A DNA stretch of 64,000 bases from Hyphomicrobiales bacterium (GCA_900473795.1 UCMT01000033.1:1-64000), one strand, 5' to 3'. Positions 8,446-17,835 are shown, counted from the first letter of the stretch. The notes: generated by a model from the sequence alone, not told the origin. Made by a program: numbers and translations.

Positions 8446-8562
8446 CTACATGATCGAATAAATGCCGGCGACGCCTGCAGCGACCAGACCGAGGAACAGA
8501 GCCGGAGCCTGAATCAACAGTGGCTGCCGCTGGGCGTTTGTCTGATAACGACGATCGCGCAT
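8446..8562 (-). CDS. Putative 38-residue single-helix membrane protein
   Basis: A very short frame starts ATG at 8562 immediately after GGGGAAAGGGGT and encodes a basic, polar N-terminus (MRDRRYQTNAQRQP). One hydrophobic helix follows (LLIQAPALFLGLVAAGVAGI) before TAG at 8446. The good ribosome-binding site, positive-inside topology and clean helix argue for a genuine small membrane protein. No function is assigned, and no homologue is known to me. Confidence 0.5.
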   Translation of the reverse strand: MRDRRYQTNAQRQPLLIQAPALFLGLVAAGVAGIYSIM

Positions 8563-8732
8563 ACCCCTTTCCCCGGACAGATTTGCGCCGCGATTGTTAT
8601 CCGGTACCGTGCATCAGAAGAAGCTGTAGTAACCTACTCCAAACGGGGTGAATTTCGCGTTGCACTGCGCCTATTGGTGAATCTTGACGCTCGCGTGTGT
8701 TCTGCCACTCTGCACACCACTGCGTTGGTCAA

Positions 8733-9176
8733 ATGGAGCCTTCCGTGGATGCAGGTTATCCTGGAGAATCCGCAAGTGTTCGAGAGGTTCTCGAATTGGC
8801 AGGGCATTACAGATATGCGGCGATCATCCTCGGAGAGCGATCCCCACGTGGCAAACTACACTCGCATATCCCCCGTCGTTTTCTCGCTTTACACGCAATA
8901 GAGCTCTACCTGAATGCGTTTCTGCTCGCCAAAGGCATTGACCATAAAACCATTCGCGGGCTTCAGCACGACATTGGCGCGAGATCGCGAAGAGCGGTTG
9001 ATGCCGGCCTCATCTTGAAAAAGCGGACGGCCCAGCATTTGGCATCGCTATCTTCGAACAGAGAATATCTCGTCACAAGATACAGCCCCGAACTCCCAGC
9101 TGCGCTGTCGCAGGTAAACCGCGTGATGGCAACATTGGACGAGTTATCGCAGAAGGTGCGGAAGCTCGTGGCGTGA
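8733..9176 (+). CDS. HEPN-like domain protein
   Basis: A 147-residue all-helical protein. The segment RFLALHAIELYLNAFLLAKG, followed by IRGLQHDIGARSRRAVDAGL, matches the pattern of HEPN proteins: a long helix, then an R-x3-H motif, which in toxic or defence HEPN proteins forms the RNase site. An isolated HEPN protein can be a toxin, part of a defence system or a nucleotidyltransferase partner; no partner gene is adjacent here. The start is uncertain: ATG 8733 lacks a strong ribosome site and a GTG at 8697 is possible. Short hairpin-like repeats follow the stop. Confidence 0.6.
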   Translation: MEPSVDAGYPGESASVREVLELAGHYRYAAIILGERSPRGKLHSHIPRRFLALHAIELYLNAFLLAKGIDHKTIRGLQHDIGARSRRAVDAGLILKKRTAQHLASLSSNREYLVTRYSPELPAALSQVNRVMATLDELSQKVRKLVA

Positions 9177-9424
9177 CGCCTTTGGGCGTACACGGCCGCA
9201 CGCCTTTTTTGGGCGCCACCGGCCGGCATTAGTCTCGTTGGCAAGGTTGCGCATCAGCGGCTACCGCAACGGACGCTGACTAGGCCATCACGTCAGCACT
9301 CAATTCGCTTGTAACCCTGAGTGGAATGCGGATAACTGCCCGTATTTCACCCTGCATCGGCAGATCGCCCTGATTCGCTTCCGTCGGCGATGCGAAGGAA
9401 GTCCGCTTTGAGATTGCATTTTTG

Positions 9425-10633
9425 ATGTTTCATTCCCTTCGTCAGATCCGTGCCCGACCTCAATTGCTGCTCCTTGCCTTCATGATCTTCGTCCAGGGTT
9501 CCGCCTATGGCTCGACTCTGCCCTATCTCTCGATAACGGCAATCCGCGAGCTGGGCATGAGCGATCAGGCCTATTCGGTTCTCGTCTTCGTGACATCGGT
9601 GTTGGCGGTCACCATCAGCGTCTCGCTCGGCATTCTCTCCGATCTGATCGGCGACCGGCGCAGGATCATGATCGCCATGGCACTCATGGGCGTGGCCGGC
9701 TATGGCGCCATCTTCTTCTTCCCCTCGGTGCCGGTGTTCGTCGTCGCCACGGCATTCATCATCCCGTTCTTCCAGTCCGTCAGCTCGCTGATCTTCGTCG
9801 GTGTTCGGGCCGAAACAGCCGACCTTCCCGGCCGGGACGCCGCGGCGATCAACGCCGCCGTGCGGGCTTTCATGTCGGCCTCGTGGGTGGTTATGCCGGC
9901 GGCAATGGGATTGGCGTTCGCCGGCTCAGCGAGCATGATGAGCGCCTGGGGCGTTGCCGGGCTCTGCGCGCTCTCGATCTTCCTTTGCTCCACGTTCCTG
10001 CTCGCAACACCAGCCGGCGATGCGGCCCCGGCAAAATCGCTAACGGGCTTCTTTTCCGCGCTCGGCGAACTCGCCGCACCGGTCATGCTGGCCCGGATGC
10101 TCTCAATGGCCGCGCTCACCGGCACGATCCGGCTTTCCAGCGCGCTCTGGCCGCTGATCCTCATCGTCAATCTCGGTGGCAAGACCACCGATGTCGGGAT
10201 CATCGCTGGGCTCATCGCCTTTCTCGAAATTCCGTTCATGCTAATCTGGGCCAATCTTCTGAAACGGCTCACTATTCTTTCGATTCTCATCGTCGCCGGC
10301 ATGATCTATGCCGGCTTCATGGTCGCACTGGCCTTTGCCACGACCCCTTGGCAAATATACACCTTGACCATTCCCGCAGCAGCCGGCGCGGCGGCGCTGC
10401 TCTCCATGCCACTGACCTATTTCCAGGATCTCTTTCCCGGCCGGCCGGGCCTGGGCACATCGTTCAACCCGATCAATTCCTTCCTGGGGAACGGACTGAC
10501 GGCAATGGCCTTTGCCGTTGGAGCACACTTTTTCGGCTACTCGGGTACGGCCTGGCTCGGCGTGCTGATGGCGCTTGCCGGCATTCTTGGCCTGGTGGTG
10601 CTTGAAAAACGTCGACCGGCCATGGCAATCTGA
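9425..10633 (+). CDS. Major facilitator superfamily transporter
   Basis: A 402-residue protein with 12 hydrophobic helices. The motif-A loop between helices 2 and 3 is GILSDLIGDRRRIMI, typical of MFS antiporters. The overall pattern (a GSAYGSTLPYLSITA helix 1) recalls the sugar-efflux SetA/SetB group, but the substrate is not certain. A TTG precedes ATG 9425, which I take as the start. About 200 bases separate it from the LysE gene, so they need not be cotranscribed. Confidence 0.88.
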   Translation: MFHSLRQIRARPQLLLLAFMIFVQGSAYGSTLPYLSITAIRELGMSDQAYSVLVFVTSVLAVTISVSLGILSDLIGDRRRIMIAMALMGVAGYGAIFFFPSVPVFVVATAFIIPFFQSVSSLIFVGVRAETADLPGRDAAAINAAVRAFMSASWVVMPAAMGLAFAGSASMMSAWGVAGLCALSIFLCSTFLLATPAGDAAPAKSLTGFFSALGELAAPVMLARMLSMAALTGTIRLSSALWPLILIVNLGGKTTDVGIIAGLIAFLEIPFMLIWANLLKRLTILSILIVAGMIYAGFMVALAFATTPWQIYTLTIPAAAGAAALLSMPLTYFQDLFPGRPGLGTSFNPINSFLGNGLTAMAFAVGAHFFGYSGTAWLGVLMALAGILGLVVLEKRRPAMAI

Positions 10634-10841
10634 TTGCGCCGTCACCAACAGCTATCGTGCGGTCTTAGGTCAGTTCGAACGAAGATGGTCGAAGCCTCGT
10701 CGGTGCTGGCCGGTTAACCCCAGGTCCGATAGATCTAGCCATTCAATCGCGAAAATGCTGGAATGTTGCGCGCCCTCTTTCCCATTTGCGGAGCAAGCTT
10801 ATTCTGAAGTCCCAAGAGCAATCATAACTTTCGGGGGTTTC

Positions 10842-11456
10842 ATGGATTTTTCGACGTTACTCGCCTTCGCTGCCGCTTTTTTCGCATTCGCTGCCAGTCC
10901 CGGCCCTGACAATATGACGATCGTCGCTCGCACCATTTCGTATGGTGCGGCATCCGGCATCGCCTATGGGGCTGGAACGGTCGCGGGTATCCTCATCTTC
11001 TTAACCTTGGCGGCGTTTGGCCTGTCGATCATCGCGGCCGAGATGGGCGTCGTGATGACGATTCTGCGTTATGTTGGCGCGGCCTATCTCATCTGGATGG
11101 GTGTGAGGCTCTGGATGGCCGAACCTGTCGTGCCGGAGCTGCAGCCTGTTTTTGAACGGCGCGGGCTGCTGGCAGTTTTCGCAACCGGAGTTGCGCTGAA
11201 TCTCGGCAATCCTAAAATGCCGCTGTTCTACGTCGCGCTTCTGCCGAACGTGGTTGGCGCATCGCTTACCCCTGGCCACATTGCGGCGCTGGCCGTGGTC
11301 ATCCTCGCCGTTGAGGTCGTGGTGATCGGCGGGCATGTGATCCTCGCTGGTCGTGCTCGCAAGTTGCTTCGGACGCCGACCGTTGTTCGCCGCGTGAACC
11401 GGACAGCTGGTGGCGCGATGGTTGGCGCTGGCGTTGCTGTCGTGGCTGCACGCTGA
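10842..11456 (+). CDS. LysE family amino-acid exporter
   Basis: A 204-residue inner-membrane protein with six hydrophobic segments. It has the family's SPGPDN motif near residue 20 and the NLGNPKMPLFYVALLP motif in the middle, which place it in the LysE/RhtB group (export of amino acids or homoserine lactones). ATG 10842 follows TCGGGGG. Its stop overlaps the start of the YunG-like frame as TGATG, so the two were once translationally coupled. Confidence 0.92.
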   Translation: MDFSTLLAFAAAFFAFAASPGPDNMTIVARTISYGAASGIAYGAGTVAGILIFLTLAAFGLSIIAAEMGVVMTILRYVGAAYLIWMGVRLWMAEPVVPELQPVFERRGLLAVFATGVALNLGNPKMPLFYVALLPNVVGASLTPGHIAALAVVILAVEVVVIGGHVILAGRARKLLRTPTVVRRVNRTAGGAMVGAGVAVVAAR

Positions 11457-11642
11457 TGTCTGATCTCACCGCCCTTCAATCTGCTTTGGAGCGGGCATGG
11501 TCCATCGAAACATCGAATAATCGGCTTGCCGACAATCCGGCGCGCGGGCGGTGCAGCGTGACAGCGCTTGTGGTTCAGGACATCTTGGGACGCGATATCG
11601 TGAAGATCGATGTTGATGGAGCGTGGCACTTCTACAATCTCT
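11456..11642 (+). pseudogene. Truncated YunG-like gene
   Basis: The first ~60 codons (ALERAWSIETSNNRLADNPA, then GRCSVTALVVQDILG and GAWHFYN) match the N-terminal half of small YunG-family proteins. After HFYN the similarity stops, and the frame runs on to 11917 antisense to the end of the GGDEF-EAL gene with no family resemblance. I read this as a gene cut by a rearrangement near 11640. The start ATG overlaps the LysE stop, which marks the original operon. Confidence 0.6.
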
Positions 11643-11680
11643 GGCGGTCGATTGGGGCGCCTTACTGCTCTACGACTGCC

Positions 11681-14278
11681 TCAGCATGCAAGGCTGACAT
11701 CGCCAAACCGCCGTGGCAGAGTCATGAGTTCGCGTTTGGGGACGGGTTTGCTGTAGAGGAACCCTTGCGCGGCAGCGCATCCGTTCTCCCTCAGGAACGC
11801 AGCCTGCTCGACTGTCTCGACGCCTTCCGCGACGACGTTTTGTCCCAGGCAGCGCGCGATAGACAGAATGGCCTTCACCAGTTCCGCGCTCCGCTTGTCG
11901 TCGCTACCTATGAATGAGCGGTCGATCTTGAGCGTGTCGATGGGGAAGCGTACCAGATAGTTCAGAGCCGAATAGCCGGTGCCGAAATCATCGATCGCAA
12001 TGGTAATTCCCATCGCCCGAAGTACGGAAAGCGTCTCCAGCGTATCGCCTTTCTCGTCGAGCAGGAGGCTTTCCGTTATCTCGATTTCGATCCATTGCGG
12101 ACGGCATCCGGTTTTTTCAAGGATAGCAGCTACCCTCGCTGTCAGGTTCTGGCACTGAAATTCCCGCGCTGAAAGATTGATTGCCACCTTATGCAGGGGC
12201 AGGTCCTCGGCATTCAATTCGGCGGCTGTCTGGCACGCCTCCTGCAACACCCATCTTCCGATATCGGTGATCAACCCGCAATCTTCGGCAATGCCGATAA
12301 ACTGGCTCGGGGGAACCATGCCCATCTCCGGGTGACGCCACCTCAGCAAAGCCTCAGACCCGATGATCAAGCCGGTTTCGAGCAGCACCTTGGGCTGATA
12401 GTGCAATTCGAGTTCCTCGCGCTCGATTGCGCGCCGCAATTCCAATTCCAGCCGCAGACGCTCTTCCGCGCTGGCTGTCAGGTCCTTCGAATAGAATCGG
12501 AAACCGTTACGCCCCGAACGTTTCGCAAGATACATCGCCGAGTCGGCGTATTTCACGAGGTCATTGGCATCAATGCTGTCATCGGGATAGAGCGCTATGC
12601 CGATGCTGCAGGAAATGAAGATCTCCTTCCCGTCGAGCAGGAAGCGCTCGTTGAACTTCTCCAGTATCTTGTTGGCAATCCGGCCGAGATCGGCGCCCTG
12701 TCGAATCTCCGGAAGCAGGATCGCGAACTCGTCGCCGCCGAGACGTGCCACCGTGTCGTAGTCGCGCACACAGGCGTTGAGGCGCGCGGCAACCTGGCAA
12801 AGCAGTTCGTCACCGACGGGATGCCCCATCGTGTCGTTGACCGCCTTGAAATGATCGATGTCGATCAGCATCACGCCCGCGAGATGGCCATGGCATGCGG
12901 CGTCGGCGAGCATCTGCCGCAAACGGTCATTGAAGAGTGCCCGGTTCGGCAGGGCGGTCAGCGAGTCGTAGAAGGCCATCTGATGGATTTTCTGGCGCGA
13001 GGCGTTCAGCTCGGTGACGTCGCGTCCAACGCCGAGTATCCCATTCACATTGCCGCCCTCGCCGAATACGGGAACCTTACGCGTTTCAAGCAGGATGGAT
13101 CGGCCGTTTTCTCCGCAAGTAGCCCACTCCTCGTCGATAAGGACGCGCCCGGCTTCGATCGCGGCTCGGTCCTTGTCCCGAAAGAACTGAGCCTTTTCGG
13201 GACCGAACAGGTCATAGTCCGTTTTCCCGACGATGTCGGCCTCCGCTCTCCCGACAAGTCGCTCAAAGGCGTGGTTGCACAGCAGATAGACGCCCTCAGC
13301 GTCCTTAAGCCAAACCATATCGGGGATCGTTTGAAGCACGCTGAGCAATTGCGTGCGCATCGCATTGACGGCATCTTCCGCCTGCTTGCGCTCGGTAATG
13401 TCGCGTGAGAGCACAAGAAACGTGCCTGCCGATGGGTTGCTGCCCGGTCTTTTGGCCACAGAATGCTCGAACCAGCGCGATTCACCATCCGGCAGGTCGA
13501 TCCGCAGGTACCAGCCATAGGCGACCCCCTTGGCGTCAGCCTCCTGAAGGGCCTCCATTGCAATGGCAGCCTGGTCTTGCGGGAGCACCTCATTGATCGT
13601 TTTTCCGAGAAGCGACTCTTTTTGCTGGGCCAGCAGTTCCGGGTTTTTCGTCCAAATCTGGAGGTATCGGCCGTCCCTGTCGATCTCGAACAGGATGTCG
13701 GGGATGGCGGCGATAATCCCCTCTGCGAATTCAAGAGCCTCCTTGAGTTTCTGTTCCGCCTGCTTTCGCTCGGTAATGTCCAAAACCGCACCGATCAGGC
13801 CGGCCGGCTCGCCTTTTTCATCGTCGAAGACGGCCTTGTTGAAGAAGACGTCGCGCGTCACCCCGAGTGCAGTCGAAATTTTCGATTCGTATTGTTGGAT
13901 GCCGCCGTCCCGAAAAAGGGCCTCGTCCCGGGCATGATGGATTTCTGCGAGTTCCTCCGGGCTGATGTCGAAGACAGTTTTCCCGACGATCTCGCCTCTC
14001 GTACCATCGAAGAAATTCTCAAAGGCTTTGTTGCAGCCGATGTAGCCCCCATTCCGGTTTTTGTAAAAGACAGGCACGGGAAGTGTGTCGAGCAACGCTT
14101 CGAAAAGAGCTTCCCTGTCGCTTGCGGCCTTGTCCGCATGGTTCAGCGACGACAGCCCCTGCATGACGGCGTGCCCATCTACGACCAAAGGCGACGTCTT
14201 GAGCAACAGGGAATGACGCGTCACTTGGGTTCTCCTCGCGGTGACGGGACGTGTCATGCGCCCGGTCGGAATTCGCAT
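11681..14278 (-). CDS. PAS-PAS-PAS-GGDEF-EAL cyclic-di-GMP enzyme
   Basis: A protein of about 865 residues with three PAS domains (about residues 50-170, 180-300 and 310-430, each ending in a DITERKQAE-type or DVTELN linker), a GGDEF domain (about 440-600) and an EAL domain (about 610-855). The cyclase motif RLGGDEF is intact, and RDYD five residues before it is a complete inhibitory I-site. The phosphodiesterase residues are also present: SEALLRW, NLSAREF, EITES, IDDFGTGYS, KIDRSF and AEGVE. Both activities are therefore possible, probably set by a signal on the PAS domains. No transmembrane segment is seen. The start is uncertain (GTG 14290, ATG 14278, ATG 14164). Confidence 0.88.
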   Translation of the reverse strand: MRIPTGRMTRPVTARRTQVTRHSLLLKTSPLVVDGHAVMQGLSSLNHADKAASDREALFEALLDTLPVPVFYKNRNGGYIGCNKAFENFFDGTRGEIVGKTVFDISPEELAEIHHARDEALFRDGGIQQYESKISTALGVTRDVFFNKAVFDDEKGEPAGLIGAVLDITERKQAEQKLKEALEFAEGIIAAIPDILFEIDRDGRYLQIWTKNPELLAQQKESLLGKTINEVLPQDQAAIAMEALQEADAKGVAYGWYLRIDLPDGESRWFEHSVAKRPGSNPSAGTFLVLSRDITERKQAEDAVNAMRTQLLSVLQTIPDMVWLKDAEGVYLLCNHAFERLVGRAEADIVGKTDYDLFGPEKAQFFRDKDRAAIEAGRVLIDEEWATCGENGRSILLETRKVPVFGEGGNVNGILGVGRDVTELNASRQKIHQMAFYDSLTALPNRALFNDRLRQMLADAACHGHLAGVMLIDIDHFKAVNDTMGHPVGDELLCQVAARLNACVRDYDTVARLGGDEFAILLPEIRQGADLGRIANKILEKFNERFLLDGKEIFISCSIGIALYPDDSIDANDLVKYADSAMYLAKRSGRNGFRFYSKDLTASAEERLRLELELRRAIEREELELHYQPKVLLETGLIIGSEALLRWRHPEMGMVPPSQFIGIAEDCGLITDIGRWVLQEACQTAAELNAEDLPLHKVAINLSAREFQCQNLTARVAAILEKTGCRPQWIEIEITESLLLDEKGDTLETLSVLRAMGITIAIDDFGTGYSALNYLVRFPIDTLKIDRSFIGSDDKRSAELVKAILSIARCLGQNVVAEGVETVEQAAFLRENGCAAAQGFLYSKPVPKRELMTLPRRFGDVSLAC

Positions 14279-14502
14279 TGGAAACCGCACAAGTCATTCG
14301 GGCGGAAAAATGGAAATTTTTGCATCTGCCGTCGGCCCCATATGCGAGATGTCTCGCATACCGGAGCGCGGCAGCTCAAATCGATTACGGTACAGGAAGA
14401 TTAAGAAAACGCTGATATCCGTGCCGGCTCGCACCTCATTTGCGCAATACGGACGATATATCGCAATTTGGACAACGGTCTCATGACGGCCCGGGAGCCA
14501 TC

Positions 14503-14800
14503 TCACATCCGGTGCAGCGCCACACAACTGACAAACGATACGGCCATATTATCACTTGTAGCGATCACCGCTGTCGGCTTAACCGTCAGCCGAGCAAAAT
14601 CACTTGCGGCTTGGACGCCTGTTTCGAAACCGTGCTGATCGTCGAGATTGCCGCCGGAGCGGCAGACCGCTTCCGCAGTCAGCCTCGTTTGGTGCAAAGC
14701 CTCGACCACGCCACCCTAGCGTTCCACATCGTGATATTGCCTTCGGGACGGCGATGTAGAGAAGCCGCCTATGCCCAGCCGGATCAGTTCTGCCGTGGCT
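14503..14800 (-). pseudogene. Fragment of a LacI/GalR-type regulator
   Basis: The minus strand reads GFETGVQAASDFARLTVKPT then AVIATSDNMA, the conserved effector-domain region of LacI-family repressors (usually G...AA..LL...PTAIF..ND.MA). Pieces resembling GHRRLLYIA and EALHQTRLTAEAV lie upstream in shifted frames. No DNA-binding domain and no C-terminal third are present, so this is a relic. Confidence 0.5.
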
Positions 14801-14917
14801 CATCGTGCGTAATTGATCATCGCTTCACTTGGCGCCCAATTCCTGACACATATGTGCGAAGGCGGTTTGTGCCGTCGAGGAATTGCTTATTTGGATTTTG
14901 GCAGGGAGGGATGCAAG

Positions 14918-15214
14918 ATGCGCGCGCCGACAGGTTCTGTTACGGGCCTTTGTTCCGCCTCCGCCACGATGTTCGCAGTTGGAATGGCTTTCCTCGGTTA
15001 CTGGGGCGTGTATGAGCCCGTCGGCTGGCGTGGCTCCGATTTTGTAGTGGTGATCTTGGCCCTTATTGGATTCGCAGCGCTTGGCTCGGTGCCTTGGATT
15101 GTGACGACACCGGTCACAGAAGAGGGCGCTGAGAAGGTCGAAAGCGCGAGGCGAGCGTTGGCGCTGGGGGTCGCCTTGATCTGGCTGTCCGTTCTCATCG
15201 CGGTATTCACCTAG
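14918..15214 (+). CDS. Small hypothetical membrane protein
   Basis: A 98-residue protein with three hydrophobic segments: an N-terminal ATMFAVGMAFLGYWGVY, a middle FVVVILALIGFAALGSVPWI, and a C-terminal LALGVALIWLSVLIAVFT. They are separated by a short charged loop (TEEGAEKVESARR). GGGAGGG lies 7 bases before ATG 14918. I do not recognise the family. It sits between two fragments and has no partner. Confidence 0.6.
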   Translation: MRAPTGSVTGLCSASATMFAVGMAFLGYWGVYEPVGWRGSDFVVVILALIGFAALGSVPWIVTTPVTEEGAEKVESARRALALGVALIWLSVLIAVFT

Positions 15215-15238
15215 ATCCTCGACAAGGGACAGCAACAT

Positions 15239-15345
15239 ATGCCGGGCGAGGAGGCGTGGCTCGTCGGCGAGTGTCGCTCGAACGGCGAACGCAAATTTCA
15301 TCCGTTCAACCTGCCGGCCGGGACGGTATTGAAAAGCTCGCGCCC
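15239..15345 (+). pseudogene. Fragment of an IS701-type transposase
   Basis: The plus strand reads EEAWLVGECRSNGERKFHPF then NLPAGTVLKSL-like residues. This resembles the block before the AIKARWVCEQAHQQ motif in IS701-family transposases, but the frame loses the pattern right after it. About 35 codons remain, with no terminal repeats recognised. Confidence 0.45.
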
Positions 15346-15579
15346 GTCATCCGTCACCCTGCCTGAGCTTGTAGGAAAGCGGCTGCCCTTGCCTCCCTTG
15401 CGAGGGGCGAATTTCCAGAGAACGGGAACGCTACGGGAAGGTCTTTGTTACGTCTCCGCAGGTATCCCATATTCGAGATGCGACCGGCGCCCGAGTGGTT
15501 GCGGTGCGCGAGAACCTTGCTTGATTTCTGAAGGGTAGAGGGGTCTAGACCAGTATGCGTTGCTCAGCGAAGGGGCAGA

Positions 15580-15876
15580 CTATTTAACCGACAGGACGAC
15601 TGGACCTGCGACCGGGTCCGTAACGCCCAACCCGCCGCCCAGATCCTCCAGGGTCTCACGGAAACTGTCGAGCGTCGCAAGCATCTGGGGCCTGCTCGCG
15701 GCGAGCGCCTCCATGCTCTCCCATTCCGCGACGATGCAGTAGCGTTCCTCGCCTGTCTTGATGATATTGGCGTGACGCAAACCCGACCAGCTCTCCGCGA
15801 TATTTCGGTGGGCGTTGAGAAAAGCATTCTCCATGCCAGGCTTGACCTTGAAACGCACGACATTGAACGCGATCAT
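15580..15876 (-). CDS. Antibiotic-biosynthesis-monooxygenase-like (ABM) protein
   Basis: A 98-residue dimeric ferredoxin-like fold protein. It starts MIAFNVVRFKVKPGMENAFL and continues with an ERYCIVAEWESMEALAASRP block, the arrangement of ABM-domain proteins, which are usually heme-degrading or quinol-oxidising mono-oxygenases or their non-enzymatic relatives. No substrate can be named. A perfect GGAGG lies 6 bases upstream of the ATG. It is monocistronic. Confidence 0.75.
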   Translation of the reverse strand: MIAFNVVRFKVKPGMENAFLNAHRNIAESWSGLRHANIIKTGEERYCIVAEWESMEALAASRPQMLATLDSFRETLEDLGGGLGVTDPVAGPVVLSVK

Positions 15877-16558
15877 ACCTACCTCCAGCGCGTGTGACGT
15901 TGACTGCGCCTTTGCGATGTGCGGATCCCGAGAGCTACCCCCGTCCCCTCAAATTAGCATGCCGTAAGACTGCGGGAAAGCTACAACAGGCAAGGTGAAC
16001 TGGAGTGGCGCAACTTCCCCAAAGCTGACGTTGAGCAATCTTTTCGCGTGATCCTTCTCGACGCCTCATTTTGCTGTGCAATGGTGGTTAGGCTCGTTGA
16101 GCGGTTATGCCATGTTCTGACGCTCATAACCGCACCGCGCGTCGAGTTCAAAAAACGAACGATAATTATGCAGCACTGCCGTCATGTTGGAAGAGCGTCG
16201 CGAATCTTCCCCGGGTCCCCGAATGGACGATCTGGCGATCACCGATTGCGCCCGCCAAAGTACAAGACCCAGAAGGCCTGCATGCCAACGTACCAAACGC
16301 TTCATCGAAGCTTAGCCCTAAACCAAGGCTTTGCAAGCTGGCCGCTTGAACCATGCATCCCGCTGACGCTCACCACCTCCGTGAGCGGCATGCTTGGCGA
16401 GCATCTCAAACATGCATGCGCGTTCTCTCCAAACCCCTCTCTTAAACACGTTGGTGCGCATGATCTGAGACCGATCAGACCCGGTAGATGATCCCTACGG
16501 GGATTGTTTTTCCAGCAACCGGCCCCACGAGCCCAAGGCTTAGGCGCGACAGGCAGGA
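15877..16558. other. Intergenic region downstream of repC
   Basis: No gene is recognised. The stretch holds one copy of the inverted repeat (16119-16167) and a small hairpin, ATCCC/GGGAT, followed by TGTTTTT near 16487-16510 that could end plus-strand transcripts. It marks the edge of the replication core. Confidence 0.4.
16119..16167 (-). repeat. 49-base inverted repeat, left copy
   Basis: Read on the minus strand this begins AATTATCGTTCGTTTT and later contains GCGGTGCGGTTATG. It matches 24205-24253 (plus strand) at 41 of 49 positions by hand alignment. The two copies bracket the repABC genes and both recombinases. The sequence style suggests Tn3-family terminal repeats, but I could not find the matching transposase. 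Confidence 0.6.
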
Positions 16559-17776
16559 TCATGACGCTATTTTCGTCGTCTCGGCGCGATGCGCCCGCAT
16601 CAGTGCCATCAGCATTGGCCCCAGAGAGAACTCTCCTCGTCTGGCTTTGGCGGTCAAATCCCGCAGGTAGCCGCCAGCTGAGTTGATGTGCCCTGCCCTT
16701 TCGAGGATGCAGGCCATGGCTACAGCTGCGTTTTCAGCACCCATGACCTCGCAGGCGTCCTCATAGGCTGACGGGGTGACGCCGAGCATGGATCGGACGA
16801 CGACTGCTGCCGACATCAGAGCTCGCCAATCGGTGATGGTGCCTCCCGGCGCGTAATCGGCGATATCCGGGCAGGCTTGTAGCACCATGACCAAGGGAAA
16901 TGCCTTTATCGGCGGTCGTTTCGGACGGAGGCTCTCGATCGGCTTTGCTTTGCGCTCTTCTCGAGAATGGGGTTCAAGTTCAATGATGGATTCGGTATGT
17001 GAATTCTGTATGTGGTGGTCAAAACGGACATCATCGGTGTCTATTTTTTCGGATTTAATCTGCATTTCCAGCGCATTAATGATCGTCTCGCGGACTATTT
17101 CCATCTCCTGGAGGATGTCGAGCAAATCGCTGGTCGTCGGCGATCGAGAGATGCGGGCCAGGAGAGCAAGGAAGTCTTCCTCGATCGTGGCCCAGTTGCC
17201 CGCCGCCCCTTCGTCCACCGCAGCGGCGATCAGTTTGCGGATATCACGCCGGCATAGCGAAAGGGCTTCCTTTGCCAATCGGAGGTTTTTGCGTTCCGCC
17301 GCAACCTGTTGAGCCATCGCCGCGAGTTCTTCAGCGCGGGCAAGCATGGGAGCGAGGTTGAACCCGAACGCCTGCTCGAGCTCGCCGGTTCGGCCACGGC
17401 GGGCATAGCGCTTGCCGTTTGGGCTGTCTTTGCGGATGATGAGACCGGCGGCTACCAATGCTGCCAAATGCCGTCGTAGCGTCGTTCCTGTGATCCCGTG
17501 AGCCCGCACGGACAACTGGGCGTTTGATGGAAACACCACGAGCCCGCGCTCCTGCGACAGTTGGTTGTCTGGGTAGAATGTCAGCAAGGCGTCCAGAACC
17601 GCAAGCGCGCGGTCCTGAATCCCAAGGATTGTCCTTGCTTCGCAGGCGTCGCGGAAGACTTTCCATTTGTCTGCGGTCTTGCCTGTCTTCATCTCGGCCG
17701 TGTCGAGTTGCCTTTTCATCAGGGCAAGCGTCATCGGCCGCCGCCCGACGGGCGTCGTTACACTCTGTATCTGCAT
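16559..17776 (-). CDS. repC: RepC replication initiator
   Basis: A 405-residue initiator of the repABC class, which binds the origin inside its own coding region. The N-terminus contains ALMKRQLDTAEMKTGKTADK, and a winged-helix region with GITGTTLRRHLAALVAAGLI follows (about residues 90-120). A variable linker and the conserved C-terminus ending in SLGPMLMALMRAH complete it. Length is typical. GGAAGGTG precedes the ATG. It is the third gene of repA-repB-repC, separated from repB by 153 bases that hold the antisense RNA. Confidence 0.95.
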   Translation of the reverse strand: MQIQSVTTPVGRRPMTLALMKRQLDTAEMKTGKTADKWKVFRDACEARTILGIQDRALAVLDALLTFYPDNQLSQERGLVVFPSNAQLSVRAHGITGTTLRRHLAALVAAGLIIRKDSPNGKRYARRGRTGELEQAFGFNLAPMLARAEELAAMAQQVAAERKNLRLAKEALSLCRRDIRKLIAAAVDEGAAGNWATIEEDFLALLARISRSPTTSDLLDILQEMEIVRETIINALEMQIKSEKIDTDDVRFDHHIQNSHTESIIELEPHSREERKAKPIESLRPKRPPIKAFPLVMVLQACPDIADYAPGGTITDWRALMSAAVVVRSMLGVTPSAYEDACEVMGAENAAVAMACILERAGHINSAGGYLRDLTAKARRGEFSLGPMLMALMRAHRAETTKIAS

Positions 17777-17835
17777 TTTCCTTCACCTTCCGTAAGGCAA
17801 AAGAAATCCGCTCACCAAAACGGTGCCAAAAACTC

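Noticed and set aside
11643..11917. The rest of the open frame after the YunG-like part as a real C-terminus
   Set aside because: No similarity to the family after HFYN, and it lies antisense to the EAL-domain end.
12191..13408. A 405-codon open frame on the plus strand
   Set aside because: It is antisense to the GGDEF-EAL gene, whose motifs are fully recognisable; its composition is typical of a shadow frame in GC-rich DNA.
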